From NCBI RefSeq assembly GCF_000712595.1, contig NZ_JOTN01000002.1, forward strand, positions 310,001 through 374,000: a stretch of 64,000 nt of DNA. Direction: 5' to 3'. The DNA is from Bacillus manliponensis. GTDB taxonomy: Bacteria > Bacillota > Bacilli > Bacillales > Bacillaceae_G. Position 1 is the stretch's first letter. Every line of letters begins with the position of its first letter. Both the position numbers and the translations under genes were made by a program. Below the pieces are notes generated by a model that was not told the DNA's origin, made no database searches, and saw only the letters and a list, made by a program, of their open reading frames with translations. Below are positions 1 through 8,986 of the stretch, in pieces.

Positions 1-753
1 ATAAATATTATTGCCGTCAACATTGTTTGTTTAGTTAGTATGCATGGAATAAAATTACTCTCATTCCATAATCAATATCAAGAAGATTTCAGTCCATTTT
101 ATACGTACTTTTTATATGCAACGATCGTTCTAATCGCTATATATACACTTGCTTTATGTGTTGGTACTATTACTGGAAACATCTTCTCTCAAATTAGCCT
201 AAGTGCAATCTTTTTATTTCTTCCACAGGGTCTAGTACTATTAATTTCTGGGTTTGTATACGCTCATACAAGTGGTGATTCATTTGAAGATTCGTATAAA
301 AAAGAAAGAAAAATTGCAAGTTATTTCACTCACATAGATTTATATGCATCAATAGATAACTTTTATATTCGATATGATTATCATCCAGAAGTTCAATCCG
401 ATGATGAAGGTAATATAATTTCCGAAACACCACAAAAGAATCCAATGGAGAACACAATGATTCCATCTATATGGGAACTGTTAACACCTATCACTTATAT
501 TATAATTTTACTACCCGTTGGAGCAATTTTGTATACTCGTTCGCCAAATGAACAAAACGGAAAGCTGTTGCTGTTTCCAAAGTTACAGAAATACTTTATG
601 TTCTGTACCGTTCTTTGTTTTGCTCTTTTAGGTGGAAGAATCTTAAGCGAATCACTTGTATCATATTACATCGGATTTTTCATAGCAGGAATTGTGAGTT
701 ATTTCATTTTTACTCGCCTACTAAAAATGAAGTTTTCATTTGGCGGAAAATAA
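1..753 (+). CDS. ABC-2-type permease, 5' end outside window
   Basis: The reading frame is open from base 1, so the first residues lie outside the window; 250 codons are visible. The protein is hydrophobic, with membrane segments at its start, around residues 50-85, 160-180 and 200-245. It is a clear paralog of the next gene: both share a soluble loop ending in SETP(Q/K)K(N/D)PME and a SPNEQNGKLLLFPKL-like stretch. The architecture fits the permease of a two-part ABC-2 exporter (bacteriocin or drug type); the ATPase is probably upstream. The substrate cannot be read from the sequence. Confidence 0.75.
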   Translation: MNIIAVNIVCLVSMHGIKLLSFHNQYQEDFSPFYTYFLYATIVLIAIYTLALCVGTITGNIFSQISLSAIFLFLPQGLVLLISGFVYAHTSGDSFEDSYKKERKIASYFTHIDLYASIDNFYIRYDYHPEVQSDDEGNIISETPQKNPMENTMIPSIWELLTPITYIIILLPVGAILYTRSPNEQNGKLLLFPKLQKYFMFCTVLCFALLGGRILSESLVSYYIGFFIAGIVSYFIFTRLLKMKFSFGGK

Positions 754-775
754 TAAACAAATCGAGGTGAGCACA

Positions 776-1861
776 ATGTTTCATAAAGCATTATGGTTAA
801 GACAATGGAAGCAAGGAAAATATATGATTCTACTATTTTTGCTCACAAGTTTATACATGTTGCCGTATGAATACTATACGAGAGCAAAAACAGAGCTATA
901 CCATTTAACAACAATAGAAGAAGATTATACGCATTACTATTCCTACTTTTTTAATCCATTCGAAAGTTCTCTACCGCAAGGAATTATTCTTATTGCACTT
1001 GCTTGTATATTGATTGGATGGGAACGGAATAACCAGTCAAGCGATTTTCTTTTCTCTATGCCGTTTAAACGAAAAGACATCTTTTTCACAAAATGGCTGT
1101 TTGGAGTCGTAACTATTTTGGCTGTAAATCTTATTTGTTGGATTAGTATGTATGGTATTAAAACGATGACAATCCATAATGAATATCAAAATTTCAAATC
1201 ATTTCATATATACTTTCTATATATTACCGTAATCTTTATTGCCGTTTATACATTCGCTTTATTTGTTGGAACAATTGCTGGAAATGCTTTTTCACAAGGT
1301 GGTTTAACTGGAATTTTACTCTGTTTACCATTTGCCTTACTTGCACTCACATATGGATTTCTTTCTGTTCATATGGAAGGTTCGGTGGAGAAGCTATCTA
1401 AAAGACACGATAAAGTTACTGACTCTGTACTACAGACTAATATTGTTAGCCCCTTAGTACATTTTCATATTAGTTATAATTATCATCCAGATACTGAATT
1501 TGATGAAGAAGGAAATATTATATCCGAAACGCCTAAGAAAGATCCGATGGAAGGTACACGTATTCCATCCATATGGACAATACTCGCTCCAATTATTTAT
1601 ATTATAGTATTTTTACCGCTTGGAGCATTTCTATATGCTCGTACGCCAAATGAACAAAATGGGAACCTATTACTATTTCCGAAGTTAAAATCATTATTTT
1701 TATCGTTCGCGGTCCTTTGTTCTGCTTTAACTGGTGGTTTCATTACAAGCCAAACGAATTCCTTGCTTTCCTACTATATTGGATTTTCCATAGCTGGCAT
1801 TGCAAGCTACTTCATTTTCCAACAACTACTGAAGCTACGAGTTTCATTTGGCGCAAAATAA
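776..1861 (+). CDS. ABC-2-type permease, paralog of the preceding gene
   Basis: 361-residue polytopic membrane protein. I chose the ATG at 776 because GAGGTGA lies 5 bases upstream; a longer frame from TTG at 740 would overlap the previous gene and has no ribosome site. About six membrane segments are visible, with an extracytoplasmic loop near residues 210-270. The start motif follows the first paralog's stop by 22 bases, so the two are co-transcribed and probably form a heterodimeric membrane domain. A bidirectional terminator follows. Family assignment is by architecture only. Confidence 0.8.
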   Translation: MFHKALWLRQWKQGKYMILLFLLTSLYMLPYEYYTRAKTELYHLTTIEEDYTHYYSYFFNPFESSLPQGIILIALACILIGWERNNQSSDFLFSMPFKRKDIFFTKWLFGVVTILAVNLICWISMYGIKTMTIHNEYQNFKSFHIYFLYITVIFIAVYTFALFVGTIAGNAFSQGGLTGILLCLPFALLALTYGFLSVHMEGSVEKLSKRHDKVTDSVLQTNIVSPLVHFHISYNYHPDTEFDEEGNIISETPKKDPMEGTRIPSIWTILAPIIYIIVFLPLGAFLYARTPNEQNGNLLLFPKLKSLFLSFAVLCSALTGGFITSQTNSLLSYYIGFSIAGIASYFIFQQLLKLRVSFGAK

Positions 1862-1890
1862 CCTTCTCCCATCGGAGAAGGTTATTTTTT
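1860..1890. terminator. bidirectional terminator
   Basis: A perfect 10-bp stem (AACCTTCTCC / GGAGAAGGTT) with a CATC loop, followed by a T run on the plus strand. It sits between convergent genes and holds the stop codons of both. Confidence 0.85.
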
Positions 1891-2343
1891 CATTTCAAAA
1901 TCCATACTATTTTTCTCCATCTCTTCTATCGGCAAAGCAACACTTTCTACAACTCGCCAATCTCCTTGCTGTTGTGCAAATACTTGTAAAAAGTAATTCA
2001 TTTCATCTTTTTTCCCGTCTGACCGCACAGCAATATAATACACCTGTACATTTCCCTGACCAAACTTATATATGTACTGCGGGAGGTTTGGAATATATTT
2101 CTCAGCTTTTAAAATCGGCATTTGTTTTACTTTTACGAGCGATGAGGCTCTAACATCATATACCCTATTTTCACGAATAGCTAACCCTTTATTTTTTAAT
2201 GAAAAGATGCCAACATCAGATTCATGTTTAACTATATATTCTAGTTCTTTTTTTACAACTTGAACTGGCACCGCGCCGTACACTTTCCCATTTAGCAAGA
2301 ACATGCACATACTTATAACCAGAAAAGAGATACACTTCTTCAT
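1882..2343 (-). CDS. small exported protein of unknown function
   Basis: 153 residues starting with a typical signal peptide: MKKC, a hydrophobic stretch to about residue 22 and an Ala-containing cleavage site near VYGAVP. The mature part is charged and mixed alpha/beta, with no Cys or recognisable motif. GGGAGGAAG lies just upstream of the ATG. It stands alone and converges on the permease pair. I do not recognise a family; a secreted or cell-wall-located protein is the most that can be said. Confidence 0.65.
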   Translation of the reverse strand: MKKCISFLVISMCMFLLNGKVYGAVPVQVVKKELEYIVKHESDVGIFSLKNKGLAIRENRVYDVRASSLVKVKQMPILKAEKYIPNLPQYIYKFGQGNVQVYYIAVRSDGKKDEMNYFLQVFAQQQGDWRVVESVALPIEEMEKNSMDFEMKK

Positions 2344-2388
2344 ACACTCTTCCTCCCATTCTCTTTCTTACAAGTATTACGATTGTTT

Positions 2389-2670
2389 CTACTATATATA
2401 CCCAACTTGACCGTTTACCACCAAAGTAGCTGCCACGTATATAAAGTGAAACTTAACTCAGTGGGGGTTTTCTTCACCCCCCACTGAGTGTTAGTTGAAC
2501 AAATCGGGCTTTTACAGCCCGCAAATAGCGGGATAGAAATGGCAAACGTACTCACCTCATCCATTTGTTGTAACTTGACGCGCGCTAAGAAAAGGCCCTG
2601 ACCGCTACTGCACATGAAGGAACCCTCTCTTCTACCGAAAAAAGAAGGGGTGTGTTAGTTTTTCAACTTG
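2389..2670 (-). repeat. intergenic repeat family B, copy 1 (interrupted by bcr1-like element)
   Basis: Read on the minus strand, this matches 56507-56700 over about 190 bases with roughly 80% identity, including the shared block CAGTAGCGGTCAGGGCC. The match is split by the bcr1-like element at 2441-2537. Both copies carry a short hydrophobic frame after ATGGATGA(G/A). I cannot name the family. Confidence 0.75.
2441..2537 (+). repeat. bcr1-like element, short form (copy A)
   Basis: Starts ATAAAGTGAAAC and ends GCGGGATAGA. It holds a small palindrome at the left end, a G/C-rich hairpin (CTCAGTGGGGG / CCCCCACTGAG) and a CCCGC-N5-GCGGG hairpin at the right end. On the opposite strand the ends read TTTAT, the flank reported for bcr1. 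It is inserted in repeat B. The 66-codon frame crossing this junction is not a gene. Confidence 0.8.
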
Positions 2671-2684
2671 TTTTTATATACAAA

Positions 2685-2722
2685 AAAAGGTTAGTGAACC
2701 AGCACTGGTTCACTAACCTTTT
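2685..2722. terminator. strong bidirectional terminator
   Basis: An 18-bp perfect stem built on AAAAGGTTAGTGAACCAG with a 2-base loop and A/T tails on both sides. It ends the MarR gene transcribed leftward. Confidence 0.9.
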
Positions 2723-2742
2723 CTCATTCATCACCGTTTATT

Positions 2743-3162
2743 TTATAACACACGGCCAAATAATTCGACTACCTTCTCAATCTCTTCGTCGCTCCAGTCT
2801 TGGAACTTTTCACGGTAATACTCTTTTCTAACGTTTTCTAATTTTTCAGCAACTTCTTTTCCTAGTTCTGTAATTTCTAAATATACAATGCGACGATCGG
2901 AGTCAGAACGTTTTCGCATGACAAACCCTTTACGAACAAGTCGATCTGTAACGGCTGTAATATGACTCGATGTTACATTTACTTCACTTGCAATTTGTGA
3001 TGCCATTTGTGGACTATTCCAATATAGTGCACGTAAAACAGAAAATTCATTCCATGGCATATGTTCTGAAAATAGCGTGTTAATATCATTTTGTAGTAAA
3101 CGTATCATTTTACGAAATGACGTTGATAAGTCTAAAATATGTGCTTCTCGTTTTTCTTTCAC
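2743..3162 (-). CDS. MarR-family transcriptional regulator
   Basis: 139 residues with the MarR winged-helix layout: an N-terminal dimerisation helix, a recognition region around residues 50-80 (MASQIASEVNVTSSHITAV), and the wing with the family signature VRKGFVMRKRSDSDRRIVYLE at about 75-97. The ligand is unknown. It is divergently transcribed from the SIMPL gene across an AT-rich 145-bp gap and may regulate that gene or itself; no clear operator could be defined by eye. Confidence 0.9.
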   Translation of the reverse strand: MKEKREAHILDLSTSFRKMIRLLQNDINTLFSEHMPWNEFSVLRALYWNSPQMASQIASEVNVTSSHITAVTDRLVRKGFVMRKRSDSDRRIVYLEITELGKEVAEKLENVRKEYYREKFQDWSDEEIEKVVELFGRVL

Positions 3163-3307
3163 TGACCTCTACCCTTTTTTATAATATTTACACATATTAT
3201 AATCTATAAATCAACTAATTGTATATGTTTTCTTTCAATTAAGACTTTATTTTTATAAAAATATTCAAAAAACTTTTACATATACATAGAAAAAGGAGGT
3301 TTACACT

Positions 3308-3970
3308 ATGCATAACGGGCTTCAACCTACCTACCCTCAATTTCGTACGGAGAAAGAACCAACTTTGACAGTACAAGGTGAAGGACGTATTCAAGCAAAA
3401 CCAGACGTTGTCGTCCTTACAATTGGCGTTCGAACGGAGAATAAAAGTGTTCAGCAAGCCCAAACAGAAAATGCTGCTATCTCACAGCAACTTTTATCTG
3501 CCTGGAAGCAACTTGGCATTTCTGATCAAGACATTGAAACCCTTTCTTATACAATTACTCCTCAATATGACACGATAAATGGTGAAACGACTTTAAGTGG
3601 CTATCAAGTCGAACATCTGTATAAAATTACCGTATTAAATGTACAAAAAGCTGGGGAAGTATATGAAGTAGCAGTTGCAAATGGAGCTAACGTAACAAGG
3701 GGTTTACAATTTCTCGTCTCACATCCAAATAAATATTATGAAAAAGCACTCGTGCTAGCTGTACAAAACGCCTCAGAAAAAGCAAATATTATTGCAAATA
3801 CGTATCATATGAAAATTAATCCAATCCCACTCTCTCTCACTGAAGAACCGGGACAGATCCCACGGCAAACACTTGCTTATAGCAGTGCTCATGCTTATGC
3901 AGCTCCTCCTATTCAATCTGGGGAGCTTGAAATTACCGCTACTGTTCAAGCAACATTCACTTATTTATAG
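3308..3970 (+). CDS. SIMPL-domain (DUF541) protein
   Basis: 220 residues. The SIMPL domain covers about residues 20-218: it opens with LTVQGEGRIQAKPDVV, the family's characteristic start, and ends in a beta-rich EITATVQATF stretch. Unlike many relatives it has no signal peptide, so it may be cytoplasmic or peripheral. AAGGAGG precedes the ATG. The family includes YggE/BP26-type proteins linked to envelope or oxidative stress, but no enzymatic role is established. Confidence 0.85.
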   Translation: MHNGLQPTYPQFRTEKEPTLTVQGEGRIQAKPDVVVLTIGVRTENKSVQQAQTENAAISQQLLSAWKQLGISDQDIETLSYTITPQYDTINGETTLSGYQVEHLYKITVLNVQKAGEVYEVAVANGANVTRGLQFLVSHPNKYYEKALVLAVQNASEKANIIANTYHMKINPIPLSLTEEPGQIPRQTLAYSSAHAYAAPPIQSGELEITATVQATFTYL

Positions 3971-4008
3971 ACAGAATTTTAAAACAAGAAAACGTTCTCA
4001 TTTCCTTA

Positions 4009-4036
4009 TTGTAAAAACATTTTCTTCTGCTATAAT
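4009..4036 (+). promoter_or_regulatory. sigma-A promoter of the purine permease
   Basis: TTGTAA and TATAAT separated by 16 bases, about 70 bases upstream of the permease ATG. The leader holds no recognisable purine aptamer. Confidence 0.6.
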
Positions 4037-4104
4037 AAGAACGGTGAAGCTCATTTCAATAGCTATCACGGGCGGGAGAGGGATTATAAAAAGAAGGTTT
4101 AACC

Positions 4105-5394
4105 ATGAAAGGACTATTAGAAAAAACATTTCAATTAGACGCACATAATACATCACCAAAGCAAGAAACACTTGCAGGTGTAACGTCTTTCTTTACGATC
4201 GTTTATATTATGATTGTAAATGCGTCTATTTTATCTGATGCTGGCATTCCACTTGAAGCTGGAATTTTAGCAACTGTTTTCAGTTCATTTGTCGGATGTC
4301 TACTGATGGCATTTTGGGCAAATTCACCGGCGATTCTTGTACCAGGTATGGGTGTAAATGCATTTTTCACATACACGATGGTGCATACACTTGGACTAAC
4401 ATGGCAAGAAGCGTTAGCTGCTGTATTTGTTTCTGGGCTTATTTTTGCAATTGCTGCTTTTACATCAATTGCCCGTGTGTTGGCTGAAGTCATACCAACA
4501 TCGTTAAAAGAAGCAATTACAGTTGGTATTGGTCTCTTTTTAGCATTCATCGGGCTTCAAAAGGGTGGCCTTGTTGTACCCAATGAAAATACAACAGTTG
4601 GCTTAGGTAGTTTGAGTAATCCTGCTGTGCTAGCGACACTTCTTACACTCATTGTCGCACTCGTTTTGTTTATTCGAAACGTACGCGGAAACTTCCTATG
4701 GACAATTGCGATTGGTACAGGGATTGCATGGCTATTTGGCACTGTTGATACAAGCCAAATGGGCAATAGCTCTTTCTCATTTAGTAACTATGGCGATGTA
4801 TTTGGCGCAATGTCATTTGACAAGCTAGCTTCTTTACCGTTTTGGATTGCAACGTTTTCATTAAGTATGATACTTATTTTTGAAAACATGGGTCTATTAC
4901 ACGGTTTGTTAGAAGATGATCGTAAGTTTCCAAAATCATATCAAGCAAACGCTGTGTCTGCTATGACATGCGGTTTATTCGGTACAAGTCCAACAGTATC
5001 TACAGTAGAGAGTGCTGCTGGTATTACAGCTGGCGGCAAGACAGGTCTGACGTCTATTGTCACGGGGATGCTATTTTTCGCTTCTCTATTTGCATTACCC
5101 GTTGTAAAAATCATTCCTGACAGTGCAATCGCACCAATTTTAATTATTATTGGTGGTTTGATGATGACAAACATTCAGCAAATCCCTCTAAATGATTTTT
5201 CAGAAGGATTCCCAGCGTTTTTAATTATCGTCATGATTCCACTTACGTATAGCATTGCAGATGGAATTGCTTTCGGATTTATTGCTTATCCAATTTTAAA
5301 AATTGCGCTTGGTAAGCATAAAGAAGTCGCAAAACCACTTTATATTATTACACTTTTATTCTTAGCAATGTTCATCTTACATGCCATTGGCTAA
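4105..5394 (+). CDS. NCS2/AzgA-type guanine-hypoxanthine permease
   Basis: 429 residues, about 12 membrane segments. The start (LLEKTFQLDAHNTSPKQE, then LAGVTSFFTIVYIMIVN) and the SPTVSTVESAAGITAGGKTGL block near residues 295-315 are hallmarks of the AzgA/PbuG/PbuO purine:proton symporters. It imports hypoxanthine, guanine or adenine for salvage, which fits the nucleoside phosphorylases nearby. Which of the several group paralogs it is cannot be decided here. It is monocistronic, between its own promoter and a strong terminator. Confidence 0.9.
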   Translation: MKGLLEKTFQLDAHNTSPKQETLAGVTSFFTIVYIMIVNASILSDAGIPLEAGILATVFSSFVGCLLMAFWANSPAILVPGMGVNAFFTYTMVHTLGLTWQEALAAVFVSGLIFAIAAFTSIARVLAEVIPTSLKEAITVGIGLFLAFIGLQKGGLVVPNENTTVGLGSLSNPAVLATLLTLIVALVLFIRNVRGNFLWTIAIGTGIAWLFGTVDTSQMGNSSFSFSNYGDVFGAMSFDKLASLPFWIATFSLSMILIFENMGLLHGLLEDDRKFPKSYQANAVSAMTCGLFGTSPTVSTVESAAGITAGGKTGLTSIVTGMLFFASLFALPVVKIIPDSAIAPILIIIGGLMMTNIQQIPLNDFSEGFPAFLIIVMIPLTYSIADGIAFGFIAYPILKIALGKHKEVAKPLYIITLLFLAMFILHAIG

Positions 5395-5397
5395 GTA

Positions 5398-5425
5398 AAA
5401 AACGCCGGGATTTCCCGGCGTTTTT
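5398..5425. terminator. bidirectional terminator
   Basis: 12-bp stem AAAAACGCCGGG / CCCGGCGTTTTT with an ATTT loop, between the convergent permease and corA genes. Confidence 0.9.
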
Positions 5426-6374
5426 ATTTAAACCAACCCTTCTTATAAAACCACACCATCATACCTCCGCCAATAACAGCCATAACAGCTAAGCAAATGA
5501 AATACCCATACTTCCAGCCAAGCTCTGGCATATTCTCAAAGTTCATACCATATACACCTGCAATGAATGTCAGTGGCATGAAAATGGTTGAGAATACAGT
5601 TAACGTTTTCATAATGTTATTCATATGATGTGAGTTGAGTGAAAAGCAACTATCACGAATATCCGCTGTTAACTCTCTACTTGCTTCAATCATTTCTGCT
5701 AGCTTTAATAAATGATCGTGTATATCTTTAAAGTAAATTTCATGCTCACTTACTCTGTAAAAGCGAGTCGAATTTAAAATTCGATATAACAAGTCTCGCA
5801 TTGGAATAATTGTGCGGCGTAGCCTTGATAAATCAGCTCGAATATCAAATACTTCTTCTAATACATCCCCTGCTGTTTCCCCTGTTAAATTATCATCAAT
5901 TGCATTTAAATGATCTTCAATATGATAGACAGGCGCAAAATAATCATCGACAATTTGATCAATAATTGTATGTGCAATGTGAAGTGGACTTTTCTTCATC
6001 CGTTTTCTATCAGCAATTTTATCCCATGCTCTCTCAATTGCATTATTGTGTGAGAAATGAAAAGATACAATATAATGATCGCTTACAAACAGGTCAATTT
6101 CGTGCGGCTCAAATCCTTCCTCTCCAAAGGCATGAAGCACAAGAAAATGATAGCCGTCATAAAAGTCAACTTTCGGCCTTTGTACATATTCTAAGCAATC
6201 CTCAATTGCTAGAGGATGGAACTTGAAATGATCTTGTAAAATATATGTATACTCTTCTTTCGTCGGTTTATTTAAATCAATCCACACCCACGCAATGTTT
6301 TCCCCCTCTGTTTCTTCTAACGAGAGGTCGTACAATACTTCATCATCTTTTGTTACTGCACAAATTTTTATCAT
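5424..6374 (-). CDS. corA: CorA-type magnesium transporter
   Basis: 316 residues from the ATG at 6374 (a TTG 12 bases further up is in frame but lacks a ribosome site). A long acidic cytoplasmic domain is followed by two C-terminal membrane helices, with the selectivity motif YGMN at about 275-278 and FENMPEL after it, then a basic tail. It is a pentameric Mg2+ (or Co2+/Ni2+) channel of the inner membrane. The sequence right upstream is the end of an IS605-like remnant, so its native promoter may have been replaced. Confidence 0.93.
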   Translation of the reverse strand: MIKICAVTKDDEVLYDLSLEETEGENIAWVWIDLNKPTKEEYTYILQDHFKFHPLAIEDCLEYVQRPKVDFYDGYHFLVLHAFGEEGFEPHEIDLFVSDHYIVSFHFSHNNAIERAWDKIADRKRMKKSPLHIAHTIIDQIVDDYFAPVYHIEDHLNAIDDNLTGETAGDVLEEVFDIRADLSRLRRTIIPMRDLLYRILNSTRFYRVSEHEIYFKDIHDHLLKLAEMIEASRELTADIRDSCFSLNSHHMNNIMKTLTVFSTIFMPLTFIAGVYGMNFENMPELGWKYGYFICLAVMAVIGGGMMVWFYKKGWFK

Positions 6375-6392
6375 AGTTTCACCCAAGTTCTA

Positions 6393-6600
6393 TTTTGAAC
6401 TACCCCCACTTAGCTAAAGCTTGAAGTGTGGGATTCCTACGAACACCGATGTACCCATCGCTTTTTTAGAAGGCTATCCCGGTAGTCCCTATGATTGATA
6501 CGATTTTCATATGGTATTGCAATCTTATTTTCAATTTGACACTTTGTTTTCATGTCACAGGTTTGATAGTTTATCCTTTTCGTGACTTTCGAAAGGTATA
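6393..6600 (-). mobile_element. IS200/IS605-like right-end remnant
   Basis: Read on the minus strand the segment ends with CTTTAGCTAAGTGGGGGTAG, the hairpin-rich end typical of IS200/IS605-family elements, preceded by a CGATG-GGTA-CATCG hairpin. No transposase or TnpB frame survives; the 70-codon minus frame here has no family signature. I read it as the 3' end (overlapping a former TnpB guide-RNA region) of a deleted element. Confidence 0.55.
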
Positions 6601-6789
6601 GGCGAACGACAACGACCAGACAAGTTCTATTTACACAACAAGCAACCACGCTTGAACTCGTTCTATATCCATTATATCAAACATATTGGCGAACACCAAT
6701 CAACAAAAGACTCCCGCCAATCGTTAGACTACGCCCTTCACACAATTGAGAAAGGCATCTTTTGTCAGAAAGCGATAAAACAAAAATAG
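6586..6789 (+). pseudogene. unidentified gene fragment, no start codon
   Basis: A frame of about 67 codons without ATG/GTG/TTG initiation reads like a genuine protein C-terminus (FYIHYIKHIGEHQ, then LDYALHTIEKGIF) and stops at 6787-6789. A TGA immediately upstream, next to the IS remnant, breaks it. I do not recognise the family. It may be the tail of a gene destroyed by the insertion, or chance. Confidence 0.3.
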
Positions 6790-6790
6790 A

Positions 6791-6822
6791 AAAAAGCTAA
6801 GGAGAATGCCCCTTAGCTTTTT
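6791..6822. terminator. terminator of the deoB-punA-pdp operon
   Basis: Stem AAAAAGCTAAGG / CCTTAGCTTTTT with an 8-base loop, directly after the pdp stop on the minus strand. Confidence 0.85.
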
Positions 6823-6824
6823 TC

Positions 6825-8129
6825 TTACTCTGTTACAATACCATGAACAAGTACTGGAGCCTCTACAGCATCAGCAGAAATTGTCATGTTGTCATAAATT
6901 TTTTGTTTTACATCTTCTACGTTTTCACGGTTTGCATAAATCGTTACAAGTGAATCGCCTTTCGCTACGCGATCACCAACTTTTTTACGAAGCATTAGTC
7001 CAACAGCTAAATCAATTTCAGACTCTTTCGTTGCACGTCCTGCGCCAAGAAGCATTGCTGCTGTTCCGATTTCATCTGCAACGATTTCCGATACATAGCC
7101 ATCTTCCTTCGCTTCTACTTCAATTACATATTTCGCTTGAGGAAGTTTTGATGGATCATCAACAACTGATGCATCTCCGCCCTGCGCTGCTAAGAACGTC
7201 TTGAAGGACTCTAACGCTTTACCGTTATTCATTACTTCAATTAATTTCTCACGAGCATCTTCTAATGAAGTTGCTTGACCAGCTAAGTATACCATTTGAC
7301 TTCCAAGCGTTAAACATAGCTCTTCTAAGTCTTTCGGTCCTTTTCCTTGCAGCGTATCGATTGCTTCTTTTACTTCTAACGCGTTACCGATTGCTTCTCC
7401 AAGCGGTTGACTCATGTCAGAAATAACTGCCATTGTGTTACGGCCAACGTTATTTCCAATGCGAACCATTGCTTCTGCTAAACGCTTTGCATCTTCATTT
7501 GTTTTCATGAATGCACCTGCACCCGTTTTTACATCAAGAACGATTGCATCTGCGCCAGCTGCAATTTTTTTACTCATAATTGAGCTTGCAATTAATGGAA
7601 TAGAGTTTACAGTTGCTGTTACGTCACGAAGTGCATATAACTTCTTATCAGCAGGAGTTAAGTTTCCACTTTGTCCAATAACGGCAATTTTATTTTCGTT
7701 TACAAGGCGCATAAACTCATCGTTTTCAATCTCTACGTGGAAGCCTGGTACAGCTTCTAACTTATCGATTGTACCACCTGTATGTCCTAAACCACGTCCA
7801 GACATTTTTGCAACTGGTACATCAAGCGCCGCAACTAATGGTCCTAATACAAGCGTTGTTGTATCACCAACACCACCAGTTGAGTGCTTATCTACTTTTA
7901 CACCTTCAATTGCAGATAGGTCGATTGTGTCACCACTATTTACCATCGCCATTGTTAAGTCAGCACGCTCTTGGTCAGTCATATCTTGGAAGAATACAGC
8001 CATTGCAAATGCACTTACTTGATAATCTGGAATATCGCCATTTGTGTAACCATTTACAATAAATTGGACTTCTTCTGTCGTTAATTCTTTACCATCACGC
8101 TTTTTTGCGATTAAGTCTACCATTCTCAT
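6825..8129 (-). CDS. pdp: pyrimidine-nucleoside phosphorylase
   Basis: 434 residues, the family's full length. It starts MRMVDLI and carries the phosphate-binding motif KHSTGGVGD near residue 81 and the [13 protein letters not shown] signature near 108-120. It splits uridine and thymidine with phosphate into base and (deoxy)ribose-1-phosphate, in the cytosol as a homodimer. It is the last gene of the minus-strand deoB-punA-pdp salvage operon (24 bp after punA), so all the released sugar phosphates feed DeoB. Confidence 0.97.
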   Translation of the reverse strand: MRMVDLIAKKRDGKELTTEEVQFIVNGYTNGDIPDYQVSAFAMAVFFQDMTDQERADLTMAMVNSGDTIDLSAIEGVKVDKHSTGGVGDTTTLVLGPLVAALDVPVAKMSGRGLGHTGGTIDKLEAVPGFHVEIENDEFMRLVNENKIAVIGQSGNLTPADKKLYALRDVTATVNSIPLIASSIMSKKIAAGADAIVLDVKTGAGAFMKTNEDAKRLAEAMVRIGNNVGRNTMAVISDMSQPLGEAIGNALEVKEAIDTLQGKGPKDLEELCLTLGSQMVYLAGQATSLEDAREKLIEVMNNGKALESFKTFLAAQGGDASVVDDPSKLPQAKYVIEVEAKEDGYVSEIVADEIGTAAMLLGAGRATKESEIDLAVGLMLRKKVGDRVAKGDSLVTIYANRENVEDVKQKIYDNMTISADAVEAPVLVHGIVTE

Positions 8130-8153
8130 CGTTTGATCATCCCTTCGCTTGTT

Positions 8154-8972
8154 TTAGTTCATTTGTTTTACGATTTCTTTTACTAATGCTAAGAAGTTTG
8201 CTTTTACACGTTCTGTCGTTTCAATTACTTCATCGTGGTGAAGAGGTTGATCTAAAATACCTGCTGCCATATTTGAAATACAAGAAATACCTAATACTTT
8301 CATCCCTGCATGACGCGCTACGATTACCTCTGGTACAGTTGACATACCAACAGCATCACTACCAATTGTACGAAGCATACGGATTTCTGCTGGTGTTTCA
8401 TATACAGGACCTGTCATACCAGCATATACGCCTTCTTGTACTTTAATTTGTAAGTCAGCTGCAACTTTTTTCGCCATTTCACGAAGATCTTTACTATATG
8501 CTTCAGACATATCTGGGAAGCGAACGCCCATCTCAGAATCATTTGGTCCGATTAATGGGTTAGTTCCCATGAAGTTAATATGATCTGTAATTAACATTAA
8601 ATCGCCTGGCTCAAACTCAGTGTTTACACCACCAGCTGCATTTGTTACAACTACTGTTTCTACTCCTAGTTCTTTCATAACACGAACTGGGAACGTTACC
8701 TTTTGCATGTCATATCCTTCATAGAAGTGGAAACGTCCTTGCATTGCTACTACTGTTACACCTTGAAGTGTACCAAATACAAGCTGTCCAGCATGACCTT
8801 CTACAGTTGATACAGGAAATTCTGGAATTTCACTGTATGGTACCTTTACTGCATTTTCAATTTCATCAGCTAATACACCTAGACCAGATCCAAGAATTAA
8901 TCCTACTTTTGGTGTTTCCGAAAATTTCTCTTTTAAGTAAGAAGCAGATTTTGCGATAAGTTCACGATTCAT
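8154..8972 (-). CDS. punA: purine-nucleoside phosphorylase
   Basis: 272 residues of the trimeric PNP type. Visible motifs are GLILGSGLG near residue 25 (phosphate loop), GRFHFYEGY near 80, VVTNAAGG near 109 and EVIVARHAG in the last third. It phosphorolyses inosine, guanosine and their deoxy forms. It lies 14 bp downstream of deoB in the same operon; known as pupG in B. subtilis. Confidence 0.97.
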   Translation of the reverse strand: MNRELIAKSASYLKEKFSETPKVGLILGSGLGVLADEIENAVKVPYSEIPEFPVSTVEGHAGQLVFGTLQGVTVVAMQGRFHFYEGYDMQKVTFPVRVMKELGVETVVVTNAAGGVNTEFEPGDLMLITDHINFMGTNPLIGPNDSEMGVRFPDMSEAYSKDLREMAKKVAADLQIKVQEGVYAGMTGPVYETPAEIRMLRTIGSDAVGMSTVPEVIVARHAGMKVLGISCISNMAAGILDQPLHHDEVIETTERVKANFLALVKEIVKQMN

Positions 8973-8986
8973 TATGTGTATCCCCC

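Noticed and set aside
740-775. TTG start for the second permease, overlapping the first
   Set aside because: GAGGTGA with ATG at 776 is a much better initiation site.
2415-2615. 66-codon minus-strand frame
   Set aside because: It crosses the junction of repeat B and an inserted bcr1-like element; its second half is repeat hairpin sequence.
3971-4104. Possible purine riboswitch before the NCS2 permease
   Set aside because: None of the conserved loop sequences of the purine aptamer is present; only a promoter is supported.
6437-6649. 70-codon minus-strand frame in the IS605-like remnant
   Set aside because: No TnpB zinc-finger or catalytic motif and no ribosome site; it lies where the guide-RNA scaffold of such elements is expected.
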